Positions 8,732-18,061 are shown, numbered from the stretch's first letter. The stretch: DNA of 64,000 nt from Isoptericola halotolerans (GCF_003003075.1 NZ_PVTX01000002.1:1-64000), one strand, 5' to 3'. A program made the numbers and translations. Notes: generated by a model not told the origin, from the sequence alone.

Positions 8732-8861
8732 GGGGACCTCTCTCCATCACTGATCGTTCGGAGCGTCGAGAGGCGTCCCGCCTTCGCTGTCTCCGGTGTT
8801 CATCGCACCTGAGGGGGCTCCTCTGGTCACTCGACGCCGCGCGCGAGTAGCCTCCCTGTGT

Positions 8862-9839
8862 GTGCGAGCCGTCACGATATCGGGCGAACGCCCCGCAGGG
8901 AAACTCACCACAACTGACGTCAACCTACCCGAACCGGACACCGGAGAGGTACTGATCGACGTCGCCTCGAGTGGCGTCAACCGCGCTGACCTGCTACAAC
9001 GCGCCGGACTCTACCCTCCGCCGCCCGGTGCTCCCGAGTGGCCGGGTCTCGAGATATCGGGTACGGTCCGCCGCCTCGGAGCGGGCGTGTCGTCCCGGCG
9101 TGTCGGTGACCAGGTGGTCGCGCTGCTGGCCGGGGGCGGTTACGCCGAGCAGGTCGTCGTGCCCGCGGGGCAGACGCTGCCGGTGCCCGACGGTGTCGAT
9201 CTCGTCGATGCCGCCGCCCTGCCCGAGGCCGTCTGCACCGCCTGGACCAACCTCGTGGACACGGGACGCCTGAGCCGGGGCGAGACGCTCCTGGTGCACG
9301 GCGGGTCCGGCGGCGTCGGCAGCGTCGCCGTCCAGATCGGCGCCGCCCTGGGCGCACGGGTCGTCGCCACCGCGGGCGGTCCCGAGCGGGCCGCCCGCTG
9401 CCGCGAGCTCGGCGCGAGCGTCGCCGTCGACCACCGGGCCCAGGACGTCGTGGCCGCGGTCCGGGAGGCCACGGACGGCCGGGGCGCCGACGTCGTGCTC
9501 GACGTGCTCGGGGGCGGGGCGCTGGGCGACAACGTGCGCCTGATGGCCACCGGCGGACGGCTCGTCGTCATCGGTCTCCAGCAGGGGCGCACGGGCGAGC
9601 TCGACCTCGCCCGCCTAATGGCGAAGCGCGCCACGGTGACCGGCACGACGCTGCGGTCGCGCAGCGTGCAGGAGAAGGCCGAGGTCGTCGCGGCCGTCGG
9701 GGAGCACGTGTGGCCGATGGTCGCCGACGACCGGGTACGGCCCGTGGTGCACGCCCGCCTGCCGCTCGACGAGGCCGACGCCGCGCACGCGCTGCTCGAC
9801 TCGGGTCAGGTCTTCGGCAAGGTGCTGCTAGTGCCCTGA
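8862..9839 (+). CDS. NAD(P)H quinone oxidoreductase (zinc-independent MDR family)
   Basis: A 325-residue medium-chain dehydrogenase/reductase of the quinone oxidoreductase/PIG3 type: an N-terminal GroES-like part (PEPDTGEVLIDVASSGVNRADLLQRAGLYPPPPG) and a Rossmann part with the nucleotide motif GGSGGVGSVAVQ near residue 147. Zinc ligands are lacking, as in QOR enzymes. The GTG at 8862 gives the canonical MRAVTISG start; upstream codons do not fit the family. No Shine-Dalgarno is seen, but TAGCCT lies 8 nt before the start, suggesting a leaderless mRNA. It is divergent from cvnA and convergent with the next gene. Confidence 0.88.
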   Translation: MRAVTISGERPAGKLTTTDVNLPEPDTGEVLIDVASSGVNRADLLQRAGLYPPPPGAPEWPGLEISGTVRRLGAGVSSRRVGDQVVALLAGGGYAEQVVVPAGQTLPVPDGVDLVDAAALPEAVCTAWTNLVDTGRLSRGETLLVHGGSGGVGSVAVQIGAALGARVVATAGGPERAARCRELGASVAVDHRAQDVVAAVREATDGRGADVVLDVLGGGALGDNVRLMATGGRLVVIGLQQGRTGELDLARLMAKRATVTGTTLRSRSVQEKAEVVAAVGEHVWPMVADDRVRPVVHARLPLDEADAAHALLDSGQVFGKVLLVP

Positions 9840-9843
9840 GGCG

Positions 9844-10749
9844 CTACTCGCGACCGACGGCCGTCATGACGATCGCGCCGGAGACGAGGACCAGCCCGGC
9901 GATCTCCGGCCACGAGGGGATCTGCTGCAGGACGACGGCACCGATCACGGTGGCCGTCGCCGGCAGCATCGCGAGCAGCACCGAGAAGGTCGCCGTGCCG
10001 ACGCGCCGCAGCACGACCTGGTCCAGCACGTACGGCACGACGGAGGAGCACAGGGCGACCACGAGCAGGAAGCCGAGCAGCGGGAGGTCGAGCACGACCG
10101 TCGGTACCGACGCGCCGAAGAACGGGGCGAAGACCAGCGCGCCGACGAGCATGCCCACCGCCAGGCCGTCGATCCCGGCCCCGCCCCCGGCGACGCGCTT
10201 GCCCAGGACGATGTAGCCGGCCCAGCACGCGGCGGCGGCGAGGACCGCCACGAGCCCGACGACGACGTCGGCCCGCGGCAGGTCGCCCTCCAACGTCACG
10301 CCGGCGAGCAGCACGACGCCGGCGGCGGCGACGACGATGGCCCCGCGCTCACGCCAGCCGCGCCCGGTGATCGCCGCGACCGCGACCGGCCCGGTGAACT
10401 CGATCGCGACGGCGACGCCGAGCGGCAGGTGGTCGATCCCGACGTAGAAGACGATGTTCATCGCCGCGAGGGCGGTACCGAAGAGCGCGGCCGCGACGAC
10501 GTCGTGCCGCGTCCACCGACGGCGCCAGGGACGTCGCCAGGCGAGCAGCACGACGGCGGCGAGGACGATGCGCCACCAGCTCACGGTGGGCGCGCCGAGG
10601 GTGTCGAAGAGCCCGACCGCGACGGCCGCCCCCAGGTACAGCGTCAGGCCCGAGACCACGAAGATCGCGGGAGCGGGCACCCGGTCCAGCGGCCCGCCGG
10701 CCACCGACGTCGGCGGGCCGGGCGGGACGGGAGAGGTGGCGTCGGGCAC
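9844..10749 (-). CDS. EamA-family exporter (RhtA-like)
   Basis: A 301-residue drug/metabolite transporter superfamily protein with ten predicted membrane helices in two EamA repeats (first from about residue 28, second from about 165). The PLGVAVAIEFTGPVAVA motif and overall pattern resemble RhtA, an exporter of threonine and homoserine; the substrate here is unknown. Its stop lies only 4 nt from that of the convergent oxidoreductase. The GTG start has TAGGCT 6 nt upstream and no ribosome site. Confidence 0.82.
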   Translation of the reverse strand: MPDATSPVPPGPPTSVAGGPLDRVPAPAIFVVSGLTLYLGAAVAVGLFDTLGAPTVSWWRIVLAAVVLLAWRRPWRRRWTRHDVVAAALFGTALAAMNIVFYVGIDHLPLGVAVAIEFTGPVAVAAITGRGWRERGAIVVAAAGVVLLAGVTLEGDLPRADVVVGLVAVLAAAACWAGYIVLGKRVAGGGAGIDGLAVGMLVGALVFAPFFGASVPTVVLDLPLLGFLLVVALCSSVVPYVLDQVVLRRVGTATFSVLLAMLPATATVIGAVVLQQIPSWPEIAGLVLVSGAIVMTAVGRE

Positions 10750-10915
10750 CTGGGGAGCCTACGCCGGGGCGGGGAGGCGCACCGCGCCTGCCGTCCACCG
10801 TCCGAGAGATGTGAAGGAATCGCGGCGATAACCTGGACGGGACGTGATCCGTGCCCTAGGTTCGCGTCCGGTCGCCACGCCCGTGACGACCGGACCACCG
10901 CACAGAGGGACATCC

Positions 10916-11335
10916 ATGAGCTTCGGCACCGCCGTCAAGACCGTCTTCAGCAAGTACGCCACCTTCTCCGGCCGCGCCCGCCGGTCCGAGTTCTGGTTCT
11001 GGGCCCTCTTCGTGTTCCTCGTCGGCGCCGTGCTGGCGATCTTCGTGAGCGCCACGAACGGCCTCACGATCGACGCCGAGACGATGACGCCGACCTTCGG
11101 CGCCACCTACTTCGTCGCCGCGCTGGTCCAGCTCGCGCTCGTCCTGCCGAACCTCGCGGTGACCGTGCGCCGCCTGCACGACACCGACCGCTCGGGCTTC
11201 TGGTGGTTCATCGGCCTCGTGCCGCTGGTCGGCCCGATCGTCCTGCTCGTGTTCGTGATCCTCGAGGGCACGCGCGGCCCGAACCGCTTCGGCCCGGACC
11301 CGAAGGCCGTCTCCGCGGCCCAGCCCACGGCCTGA
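10916..11335 (+). CDS. DUF805 membrane protein
   Basis: A 139-residue DUF805 protein. The family hallmark KYATFSGRARRSEFWFWALF is at residues about 12-32, followed by three or four membrane helices and the VRRLHDTDRSGFWWF motif near residue 85. The function of the family is not known. The ATG at 10916 is preceded by GAGGGA at a good distance. Confidence 0.9.
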   Translation: MSFGTAVKTVFSKYATFSGRARRSEFWFWALFVFLVGAVLAIFVSATNGLTIDAETMTPTFGATYFVAALVQLALVLPNLAVTVRRLHDTDRSGFWWFIGLVPLVGPIVLLVFVILEGTRGPNRFGPDPKAVSAAQPTA

Positions 11336-11402
11336 CGCCCCGGGTCACCTTGGCGTAGCCCAGGCCCCCTCAGACCCGCGAGCCGGTGAGCGCGAGGTAG
11401 GA

Positions 11403-11502
11403 GGTCCGGGCAGACCAGAGGCCCGCACGGTCGTCATCCCCGAAGTGGAGGGCGCGCAGCGCCCGTGAACGCGACCGTGCGGGCCTCGGGTCTGCCCGGA
11501 CC
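11403..11502. repeat. 31-bp near-perfect inverted repeat with nested hairpin
   Basis: Arms 11403-11433 and 11472-11502 are complementary over 31 bp with two adjacent differences. The 38-nt loop holds a second perfect hairpin (GGGCGC at 11450-11455, GCGCCC at 11459-11464). It fills the gap between the convergent DUF805 and aglG genes, so a bidirectional terminator is likely, though it is longer than needed for that. Confidence 0.8.
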
Positions 11503-11509
11503 GATTCCT

Positions 11510-12463
11510 CTACCCCTTCACGGCCCCCGCCAGCATCCCGCGCACGAAGTAGCGCTGCAGCAGCAGGAACACGACGAGCGGCACGACCATCGCGATGAAC
11601 GCGCCGGCCGTGAGGATGTGCCAGTCGCCACCGCGGGAGCCGGCCAGCTCGGCGACCGCCACCGTCAGCGGCCGGTACTCCGGTGCCGCGAACGTCAGGC
11701 CGACGAGCAGGTCGTTCCAGACCCACAGAAACTGGAAGATCCCGAACGCCGCGATCGCGGGGACCAGCAGCGGGAAGAGCACCCGGAAGAAGATCTTCAC
11801 GTGGCCCGCGCCGTCGACCCGGGCCGCCTCCACGAGGGACCGCGGGATGTCCTTCATGAAGTTGTGCAGCAGGAAGATCGCGAGCGGGAGCGCGAAGATC
11901 GAGTGGGAGAGCCACACCGTCCAGAACGAGCCCTGCATGCCCCACTGGTTGTAGTTGGTCAGCAGCGGCACGAGGGTGACCTGGATGGGCACGACCTGCA
12001 GGGCGAAGACGCCGACGAACAGCAGGTCGCGGCCCCGGAAGTCGATCCAGGCGAACCCGTAGGCCGCCAGGAGCGCCACCGTGATCGGGATGACCACCGC
12101 CGGGATCGTGATGACGAAGGTGTTGACGAACACCTCCGACAGGTTGCTGCCGTTGCCGTAGAGGGCCTGGTCGTAGTTGTCGAGCGTGAACTCGGCTTCT
12201 CCGGAGAAGATGCCCGGCAGGACGGTCCACCAACCGCTGGTGCGGATGTCGATCTCGGACCGGAAGGACGTCACGAGCAGCCCGACGGTGGGGATCGTCC
12301 AGAGCACCGCGAGGATCACCGCGGTCAGGGAGGCCCAGGGTGACGTGAGGCGCCCCTTGGTCGCGATCGCGCGCTTCTCGAGCCGGCTCAGCTTGCGCGG
12401 CTTGGTCGGCCCGGTGTCCTCGGTCTGGGGCACCGAGGTCGGGACGGCGGGAGTGGTGCTCAT
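11510..12463 (-). CDS. aglG: alpha-glucoside-type ABC transporter permease AglG
   Basis: A 317-residue carbohydrate ABC permease (CUT1, MalG-like) with six membrane helices. The EAA loop ARVDGAGHVKIFFRVLFPLL lies near residue 220, and the C-terminal QRYFVRGMLAGAVKG is typical of AglG/MalG. The N-terminus has a charged cytoplasmic stretch (PRKLSRLEKRA). The ATG overlaps the stop of aglF (ATGA) and has a strong GGAGGAG site. The alpha-glucoside substrate (trehalose, maltose or sucrose class) is inferred from similarity to rhizobial AglG. The ATPase is not in the operon, so a shared MsiK-type ATPase is likely. Confidence 0.82.
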   Translation of the reverse strand: MSTTPAVPTSVPQTEDTGPTKPRKLSRLEKRAIATKGRLTSPWASLTAVILAVLWTIPTVGLLVTSFRSEIDIRTSGWWTVLPGIFSGEAEFTLDNYDQALYGNGSNLSEVFVNTFVITIPAVVIPITVALLAAYGFAWIDFRGRDLLFVGVFALQVVPIQVTLVPLLTNYNQWGMQGSFWTVWLSHSIFALPLAIFLLHNFMKDIPRSLVEAARVDGAGHVKIFFRVLFPLLVPAIAAFGIFQFLWVWNDLLVGLTFAAPEYRPLTVAVAELAGSRGGDWHILTAGAFIAMVVPLVVFLLLQRYFVRGMLAGAVKG

Positions 12464-13461
12464 CGGATCTCCTCCGACCTGCGCATCTGGCGGACGTTGT
12501 ACGCGACGATCGGGATGACCAGGATGAACAGCACCACGGCCAGCGCAGAGGCCAGTCCCTGGTTGTTCTGCCGGAACGCCTGCGTGTAGAACTCGTTGGC
12601 GATGACCTGGGTGCCGAACTGCCCGCCGGTCATGGTCCGGACGATGTCGAAGGCCTTGAGCGTCGCCATGGCGATCGTGGTCAGCACCACCACCAGCGCC
12701 GGGCGGATGCTCGGCACGGTGATGTAGCGGAACATCCCCAGCCCGTGCAGCCCGTCCAGCCGCGCGGCCTCGACGATGTCGTCCGGGATGGCCTTGATGG
12801 CCGCCGCCAGCACCGTCATGGCGAAACCGGTCTGGATCCAGATCATCACGAGGATGAGGAACCCGGTGTTCCACGGCTCACCGATGAGGAACTGCTGCGG
12901 TGGCAGGCCGAGCCAGACGAGCACCTGGTTGAGGAGACCGATCTGCGCGACGCCCGGCTGGTCGGGTCGGAACTCGTAGACGAATCCCCAGATGATCGAG
13001 GCACCGACCATCGAGATCGCCATCGGGATGAAGATCAGCGTCTTGGCGACCTTCTCGAAGCGTGCCCGGTCCACCAGCACGGCGTAGATCAGTCCGATCA
13101 AGGTGCTCAGCAACGGCGCCAGGATGACCCACGCCGCCGTGACGACCAGCACCTTCTGGAACGTCCCGACCGTGAGCATCTGGACGTAGTTGTCCACACC
13201 CACGAACTCCGTGCTGGTGCGGTTGAAGACCGACTTCCAGAGCGTCTCCAGCCCGGGACGCAGCAGCCCGAACGCGATGAGCAGGAGCGCCGGCCCCACG
13301 AACCCGACGGCGACCACCCACGACGGGATGCGCCGCGGCCGGTCCACCAGGAACAGGATCAGGCTCATCACCCCCGCGAAGAGGAGGATCGCCACCGCCA
13401 TCACCGCGAACTTCTGCCCCGGGGTATCGGGTTCGAGCAAGAACTCCGTCAACCAGTCCAC
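12460..13461 (-). CDS. aglF: alpha-glucoside-type ABC transporter permease AglF
   Basis: A 333-residue CUT1 sugar permease of the MalF side, with eight probable membrane segments: two N-terminal (about 18-38, 48-68) and six in the core. The EAA loop reads ARLDGLHGLGMFRYITVPSI near residue 240. The pair with aglG and the order binding protein-F-G match the agl system. It follows the binding-protein gene across a strong hairpin, so it is probably expressed less than that gene. Confidence 0.82.
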   Translation of the reverse strand: MDWLTEFLLEPDTPGQKFAVMAVAILLFAGVMSLILFLVDRPRRIPSWVVAVGFVGPALLLIAFGLLRPGLETLWKSVFNRTSTEFVGVDNYVQMLTVGTFQKVLVVTAAWVILAPLLSTLIGLIYAVLVDRARFEKVAKTLIFIPMAISMVGASIIWGFVYEFRPDQPGVAQIGLLNQVLVWLGLPPQQFLIGEPWNTGFLILVMIWIQTGFAMTVLAAAIKAIPDDIVEAARLDGLHGLGMFRYITVPSIRPALVVVLTTIAMATLKAFDIVRTMTGGQFGTQVIANEFYTQAFRQNNQGLASALAVVLFILVIPIVAYNVRQMRRSEEIR

Positions 13462-13490
13462 GACTCACCTCCGCACAAGATAGGGCCGGC

Positions 13491-13527
13491 CCGGCCCGTC
13501 GGACGCGCGCGGCGTCCGACGGGCCGG
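13491..13527 (-). terminator. 16-bp perfect hairpin between aglE and aglF
   Basis: CCGGCCCGTCGGACGC (13491-13506) and its exact complement (13512-13527) flank a 5-nt loop, just past the aglE stop. Its position inside the operon fits a partial terminator or mRNA-stabilising stem that keeps binding-protein mRNA in excess over permease mRNA. Confidence 0.8.
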
Positions 13528-13537
13528 ACCGGGGGGA

Positions 13538-14932
13538 TCACATCGGCCAGCTGCTCTCGATCTGGTCGGTGACCTCCTGCGAGGAGGCACCGGTCAGCCA
13601 GTCGACGATGCCGTTCCAGAACGTCCCCGCCCCCACCTCACCGGGCATCAGGTCGGAGGCGTCGAACCGGAAGACCGTCTCCTCGTCCGCGACCAGCGCC
13701 GCGGCGTCCCGGTCGAACTCCGAGGCCAGGTTGTTGACGTCCAGGCCGTTGTTGGCGCTGAACCAGCCGCCCTCGGGCGTGGCGATGGCCTTCTGGTTGG
13801 CCCAGTCCGCGCTGGCGAGGTAGGTCTGGAACGCCTGGACCTCCGGGCGGTCGTCGAACGCCGCGACGAACTCCCCGCCGCCGAGCACCGGCTGCATGTC
13901 CGTCTGGTCGGTCGGCAGGTAGAACGCGTAGACGTCACCCTCCGAACCGACCTCGGTGCCCTCCGGCCACTGCGTGGCGTAGAAGCTGGCCATGCGGTAC
14001 ATCCAGCAGCTGCCGTCCAGCACGCCGACACCGGCCTGGTCCCAGGCCGTCGTGGCGATCGAGTCGACCCCGCCGAGACCCGCGTTGACGTACTCCGGGT
14101 TCTTGAGGATCTCCCCGGCCGTGTCGAACGCCTCGACGATCTGCGGGTCGTTGAACGGGATCTCGTGGGAGATCCACTGGTCGTACACCTCGGGGCCGGC
14201 CGTGCGGAGCACGACGTCCTCGATCCAGTCGGTGCCGGCCCAGCCGGTCGCGTCCCCGGACTCGACCCCGGCGCACCACGGCAGGACCTCCTGCTCCGAC
14301 GCGATGGTCTCGGTGAGCTCCATCAGCTCGGTCCAGGTCTCCGGGACCTCGTACCCGGCGTCGGCGAACATCGCCGGGTTGTACCAGACGAACGACTTGG
14401 CGTTCGCGCCGAGCGGGGCGGCGTAGAAGGTGCCGTCGACCGAGCCGTACTCCTTCCACTCCTCGCTGAAGAACTCGTCGACGTTGGCCACGGTGGCCTC
14501 CGGCGGCTCCACGATCGCGTCCGGGAAGTCGCTGACGATCGTGTTCAGCAGGCCGGGCTGCGGCAGGTACGCGATGTCCGGGGTGTTGCCCGCCTGGATC
14601 CGCACCAGGAGCTGCGCCTCGAACTCGCGCGACCCCTCGTAGTCGACCGTGACCCCGGTGCACTCCTCGAACGCGTCGTAGGAGTTCTCCTGCTGGGTCT
14701 GCTCGGGCTCGACGATCGAGGTGTAGACGCTCACCGACGTGCCCTCGAGGTCACCGAACTCGTCGTAGGCGGCGCAGTCGATGTCCTCCGCCGCCCCGGC
14801 GCCGCCCTCTTCCATGTCGTCACCGCCGCCGTCGTCCCCGTCCCCGCCGCAGGCCGCCAGGACGAGTGCGAGGCTCGCACCGGTCGCGACCGCCGCCAGC
14901 CGGCGACGTCGTGCCGTGGTCGTTCTGTTCAT
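13538..14932 (-). CDS. aglE: alpha-glucoside-type ABC substrate-binding lipoprotein AglE
   Basis: A 464-residue extracellular solute-binding protein. The signal peptide has an Arg-rich N-region (TTARRRRLAAVATG) and lipobox LVLAAC, so it is lipid-anchored at the cell surface. An acidic Gly/Asp linker follows. The mature part has the family-1 binding-protein pattern (EFEAQLLVRIQAGNTPDIAY; AGTFWNGIVDWLTG; C-terminal SSWPM) close to AglE. The ATG at 14932 has GGAGGG upstream; longer readings toward 15328 lack a signal-peptide start. The ligand is inferred, not shown. Confidence 0.82.
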   Translation of the reverse strand: MNRTTTARRRRLAAVATGASLALVLAACGGDGDDGGGDDMEEGGAGAAEDIDCAAYDEFGDLEGTSVSVYTSIVEPEQTQQENSYDAFEECTGVTVDYEGSREFEAQLLVRIQAGNTPDIAYLPQPGLLNTIVSDFPDAIVEPPEATVANVDEFFSEEWKEYGSVDGTFYAAPLGANAKSFVWYNPAMFADAGYEVPETWTELMELTETIASEQEVLPWCAGVESGDATGWAGTDWIEDVVLRTAGPEVYDQWISHEIPFNDPQIVEAFDTAGEILKNPEYVNAGLGGVDSIATTAWDQAGVGVLDGSCWMYRMASFYATQWPEGTEVGSEGDVYAFYLPTDQTDMQPVLGGGEFVAAFDDRPEVQAFQTYLASADWANQKAIATPEGGWFSANNGLDVNNLASEFDRDAAALVADEETVFRFDASDLMPGEVGAGTFWNGIVDWLTGASSQEVTDQIESSWPM

Positions 14933-15052
14933 GTCCAACCCTCCACTACGTCGTGTGGTCGTGCCGCCGGCAAGGTCCGCCGTCGGACTCTCCCTGGGCC
15001 GTTTTGTCCCGTCTTCGGCACTCACGACCCCTTTGTAAAGTTGACCGCAAGT

Positions 15053-15067
15053 TTGCAGGCCATGCAA
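15053..15067. promoter_or_regulatory. possible operator upstream of aglE
   Basis: TTGCAGGCCATGCAA is a perfect TTGCA-N5-TGCAA dyad, 121 nt upstream of the aglE start, in a patch of lower GC that also holds CTTTGTAAAG (15031-15040). LacI-family sugar regulators bind similar TGCAA-containing dyads. No regulator gene is nearby. Confidence 0.4.
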
Positions 15068-15182
15068 CCGAGAGAGCGCTGCCCGACGGTTACGATGCGG
15101 TGACGATCCGACCTCCCCGCCCGTCGTGACACCCTGGGCGTCGGATGTCACGAGCACGTCGGACCAGAGCGGAAGGACCACC

Positions 15183-15965
15183 ATGATCGAGCTGAGGACG
15201 CCGCGGGAGATCGAGGAGATGCGGCCAGCGGGCCGCTTCGTCGCGGAGACCCTGCAGGCGGTCCGCGAGGCGGCGAGGCCCGGCGTCAACCTGCTCGAGC
15301 TCGACGAGCTCGCGCACCGCCGCATCAAGGAGCGCGGCGCCGAGTCGTGCTACATCGACTACCACCCCTCCTTCGGCGCGAGCCCCTTCGGCAAGGTCAT
15401 CTGCACGTCCGTCAACGATGCCGTGCTCCATGGTCTCCCCCACGACTACGACCTGCGCGACGGGGACCTGCTGAGCATCGACTTCGCCGTCGCGGTGGAC
15501 GGGTGGGTCTCCGACTCCGCGCTGTCGTTCGTCGTCGGCGAGCCGACCTCGACCGAGCGCGCGGAGGCCGACGCCCGGCTGATCCGCACCACCGAGGTCG
15601 CGCTGGAGGCGGGCATCGCCGCCGCCCTGCCCGGGAAGAAGATCGGCGACATCTCCGCCGCGATCGCCGCCGTCGCCCGCGAGGCCGGCTACCGGATCAA
15701 CACCGACTTCGGCGGGCACGGCGTGGGCCGCACCATGCACGGCGACCCGCACGTGCCCAACGACGGCCGCGCCGGGCGCGGCTTCCCCCTGCGCCCCGGG
15801 CTCGTCATCGCCATCGAGCCCTGGTTCCTCGAGACCACGGACGAGATCTACACGGACGACGACGGCTGGACGCTGCGCTCGGTCGACGGCTCGCGCGGCG
15901 CCCACAGCGAGCACACCATCGCGATCACGCAGGACGGACCGGTCGTCCTCACCGCCCGCGACTGA
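15183..15965 (+). CDS. map: type I methionine aminopeptidase
   Basis: A 260-residue cytoplasmic enzyme that removes N-terminal methionine from nascent proteins. The five metal ligands are recognisable in order: DFAVAVDGWVSDSA (two Asp), GHGVGRTMH (His), IEPWF (Glu) and SEHTIAI (Glu). There is no N-terminal zinc-finger extension. The ATG at 15183 follows GGAAGGACCACC. Actinobacteria often carry two map genes; this one is away from the ribosomal-protein operon and may be the second copy. Confidence 0.93.
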   Translation: MIELRTPREIEEMRPAGRFVAETLQAVREAARPGVNLLELDELAHRRIKERGAESCYIDYHPSFGASPFGKVICTSVNDAVLHGLPHDYDLRDGDLLSIDFAVAVDGWVSDSALSFVVGEPTSTERAEADARLIRTTEVALEAGIAAALPGKKIGDISAAIAAVAREAGYRINTDFGGHGVGRTMHGDPHVPNDGRAGRGFPLRPGLVIAIEPWFLETTDEIYTDDDGWTLRSVDGSRGAHSEHTIAITQDGPVVLTARD

Positions 15966-15980
15966 GGGCGACGGCGGCGG

Positions 15981-16790
15981 CTACAGCAGCGACTTCAGCA
16001 GCTGGGCCGCGCCGTCCTCGTCGATCGACCCGGTCACCTCGTCGGCGGCCGCCCGCACCACGTCGTCCGCGTGCCCCATCGCGACACCTCGGGCGGCCCA
16101 CTCGAGCATCTCCACGTCGTTGCGCCCGTCGCCCATCGCGACCGTGCGGTGCGGCTGGACGTGCGTGCGCCGTCGGACCTGCTCGAGCGCGGTGGCCTTG
16201 GAGACCCCCAGGGGCGCCAGGTCCATCCAGGCGCTCCAGCCCACCGCGTAGGTGACGTCGTCGAGACCAAGATGCTCCACCAGCTCGTGGAACCGCTCGG
16301 ACGTGGACTCCGGGCTGCGCACGATGACGCGCGTGACCTCGCTGGACCAGAGGTCCTCGAGCGGCACGACGACGTGCACGCCCTCGAGCTCGCCCTCGGG
16401 GAAGCGCTCGGTCATCCGGAAGCCGACGCCGAGGTCCTCGACCGCGTAGCGGGCGTCCGGCAGCTCGTCCCGCAGCAGGCTGAGCGCCGGCTGCGGGTCG
16501 AACGTCACGACGTCCGTCTCGACCCAGCCCTCCGGCAGGGCCGGGTCGAGACGGACCGTCACCGCACCGTTGGAGCAGACCATCCAGCCGGTGTCGATGC
16601 CCAGGTGCTCCGCGACCGGAAGCATCGCGATGAGCGACCGCCCCGAGGCGAGCACCACCTCGTGGCCCGCCGCGCGCACCGCGCCCACGGCGTCGCGCAC
16701 CGCGGGCGTCATGTCGCCGTCGTAGGACAGCAGCGTGCCGTCGATGTCGAGCGCGACCAGCAGCCGGTCCGCGGCGGTACCACCGGTCAT
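15981..16790 (-). CDS. Cof-type HAD phosphatase
   Basis: A 269-residue haloacid dehalogenase-superfamily hydrolase of the Cof/IIB class. Motif I is LDIDGTLL (residues about 14-21), motif II LASGRS, and motif IV near the C-terminus MGDGRNDVEML. It probably dephosphorylates a sugar phosphate or similar small molecule; the substrate cannot be told. The ATG lies 2 nt after the serS stop, so it is co-transcribed with serS. Confidence 0.88.
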   Translation of the reverse strand: MTGGTAADRLLVALDIDGTLLSYDGDMTPAVRDAVGAVRAAGHEVVLASGRSLIAMLPVAEHLGIDTGWMVCSNGAVTVRLDPALPEGWVETDVVTFDPQPALSLLRDELPDARYAVEDLGVGFRMTERFPEGELEGVHVVVPLEDLWSSEVTRVIVRSPESTSERFHELVEHLGLDDVTYAVGWSAWMDLAPLGVSKATALEQVRRRTHVQPHRTVAMGDGRNDVEMLEWAARGVAMGHADDVVRAAADEVTGSIDEDGAAQLLKSLL

Positions 16791-16792
16791 CG

Positions 16793-18061
16793 TCAGCGCA
16801 CCGGCTCGAGGACCTCGAGGCCGCCCAGGTAGGGGCGCAGCCCCTCGGGGACGCGCACCGAGCCGTCGGGCTGCTGGTGGTTCTCCAGGATGGCCACGAT
16901 CCACCGCGTGGTGCCGAGCGTCCCGTTGAGCGTCGCGACCGTCCGGGTGCCGGCGTCGGTGCGCTCGCGCACGTTCATCCGGCGCGCCTGGAACGTGGTG
17001 CAGTTCGACGTGGAGGTGAGCTCGAGGTACCGCTCCTGGGACGGCAGCCACGCCTCGCAGTCGAACTTGCGCGCCGCGCTCGTGCCCAGGTCGCCCGCCG
17101 CGGTGTCGATGACGCGGTAGGGCAGCTCGACCTTGGCGAGCATGGCCTCCTCCCAGGCGAGCATGCGCTGGTGCTCGGCCGCGGCGTCGTCCACCGGGCA
17201 GTAGCTGAACATCTCCACCTTGTGGAACTGGTGGACGCGGATGATGCCGCGCACGTCCTTGCCGTGCGAGCCCGCCTCGCGCCGGTAGCAGGCGCTCCAG
17301 CCCGCGTACCGCCGCGGACCGTCCGACAGGTCGAGGATCTCGTCGCCGTGGTAGCCGGCGAGCGCCACCTCGCTGGTGCCCACGAGGTACAGGTCGTCAC
17401 GCTCCAGGCGGTAGATCTCGTCGGCGTGCTCGCCGAGGAACCCGGTGCCGCGCATCGTGTCGGGCGTGACGAGCGTCGGCGTGATCATCGGGGTGAAGCC
17501 CTCGGCCACGGCCTGGTCCATCGCCGCGTTGAGGATCGCCAGCTCGAGCCGCGCCCCCACGCCGGCGAGGAAGTAGAAGCGCGAGCCGGAGACCTTCGCG
17601 CCCCGCGCGGTGTCGATGGCGCCGAGGCCCTCGCCCAGGTCCAGGTGGTCGCGCGCGGTGAAGCCCTCGGCGGCGAAGTCGCGCGGTGTGCCGACGGTCT
17701 TGAGCGTGACGTAGTCCTCCTCGCCGCCCGCCGGGGCGCCGTCGACCACGTTGGGGATCCGGTACAGCAGCTCGTCCAGCTCGGCCTCGGCCGCGTGGGC
17801 CGCGGCCTGGTGCTCCTTGACCTGGCCGGCGAGCTCCTTGGTCCGGGCGAGCAGCGCCGCCTTGTCGTCACCCGTCGCCCGGGCGACCTGCTTGCCCAGC
17901 GCCTTCTGCTCCGCACGCAGCGACTCGAACTCCGCCAGGGAGGACCGTCGTCGCGACTCGGCGGCCAGGGCCTCGTCGACCAGGGAGAGGTCCGCGCCGC
18001 GGGCCTGCTGGCTCGCGCGGACGGCGTCGGGGTTGTCGCGCAGGAGTCGGATGTCGATCAC
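16793..18061 (-). CDS. serS: seryl-tRNA synthetase
   Basis: A 422-residue class II synthetase. The N-terminal coiled-coil arm (about residues 30-105) grips the long variable arm of tRNA-Ser. Catalytic motifs follow: motif 2 around [24 protein letters not shown] and motif 3 in the C-terminal [18 protein letters not shown]. Length is standard. The GTG start has no ribosome site, but TAGGCT lies 7 nt upstream on the minus strand, pointing to a leaderless mRNA. It is divergent from the lipid-kinase gene. Confidence 0.97.
   Translation of the reverse strand: MIDIRLLRDNPDAVRASQQARGADLSLVDEALAAESRRRSSLAEFESLRAEQKALGKQVARATGDDKAALLARTKELAGQVKEHQAAAHAAEAELDELLYRIPNVVDGAPAGGEEDYVTLKTVGTPRDFAAEGFTARDHLDLGEGLGAIDTARGAKVSGSRFYFLAGVGARLELAILNAAMDQAVAEGFTPMITPTLVTPDTMRGTGFLGEHADEIYRLERDDLYLVGTSEVALAGYHGDEILDLSDGPRRYAGWSACYRREAGSHGKDVRGIIRVHQFHKVEMFSYCPVDDAAAEHQRMLAWEEAMLAKVELPYRVIDTAAGDLGTSAARKFDCEAWLPSQERYLELTSTSNCTTFQARRMNVRERTDAGTRTVATLNGTLGTTRWIVAILENHQQPDGSVRVPEGLRPYLGGLEVLEPVR

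Noticed and set aside
14933-15328. N-terminal extension of aglE
   Set aside because: The frame is open further upstream, but it would bury the lipoprotein signal peptide. The ATG at 14932 has a good ribosome site.
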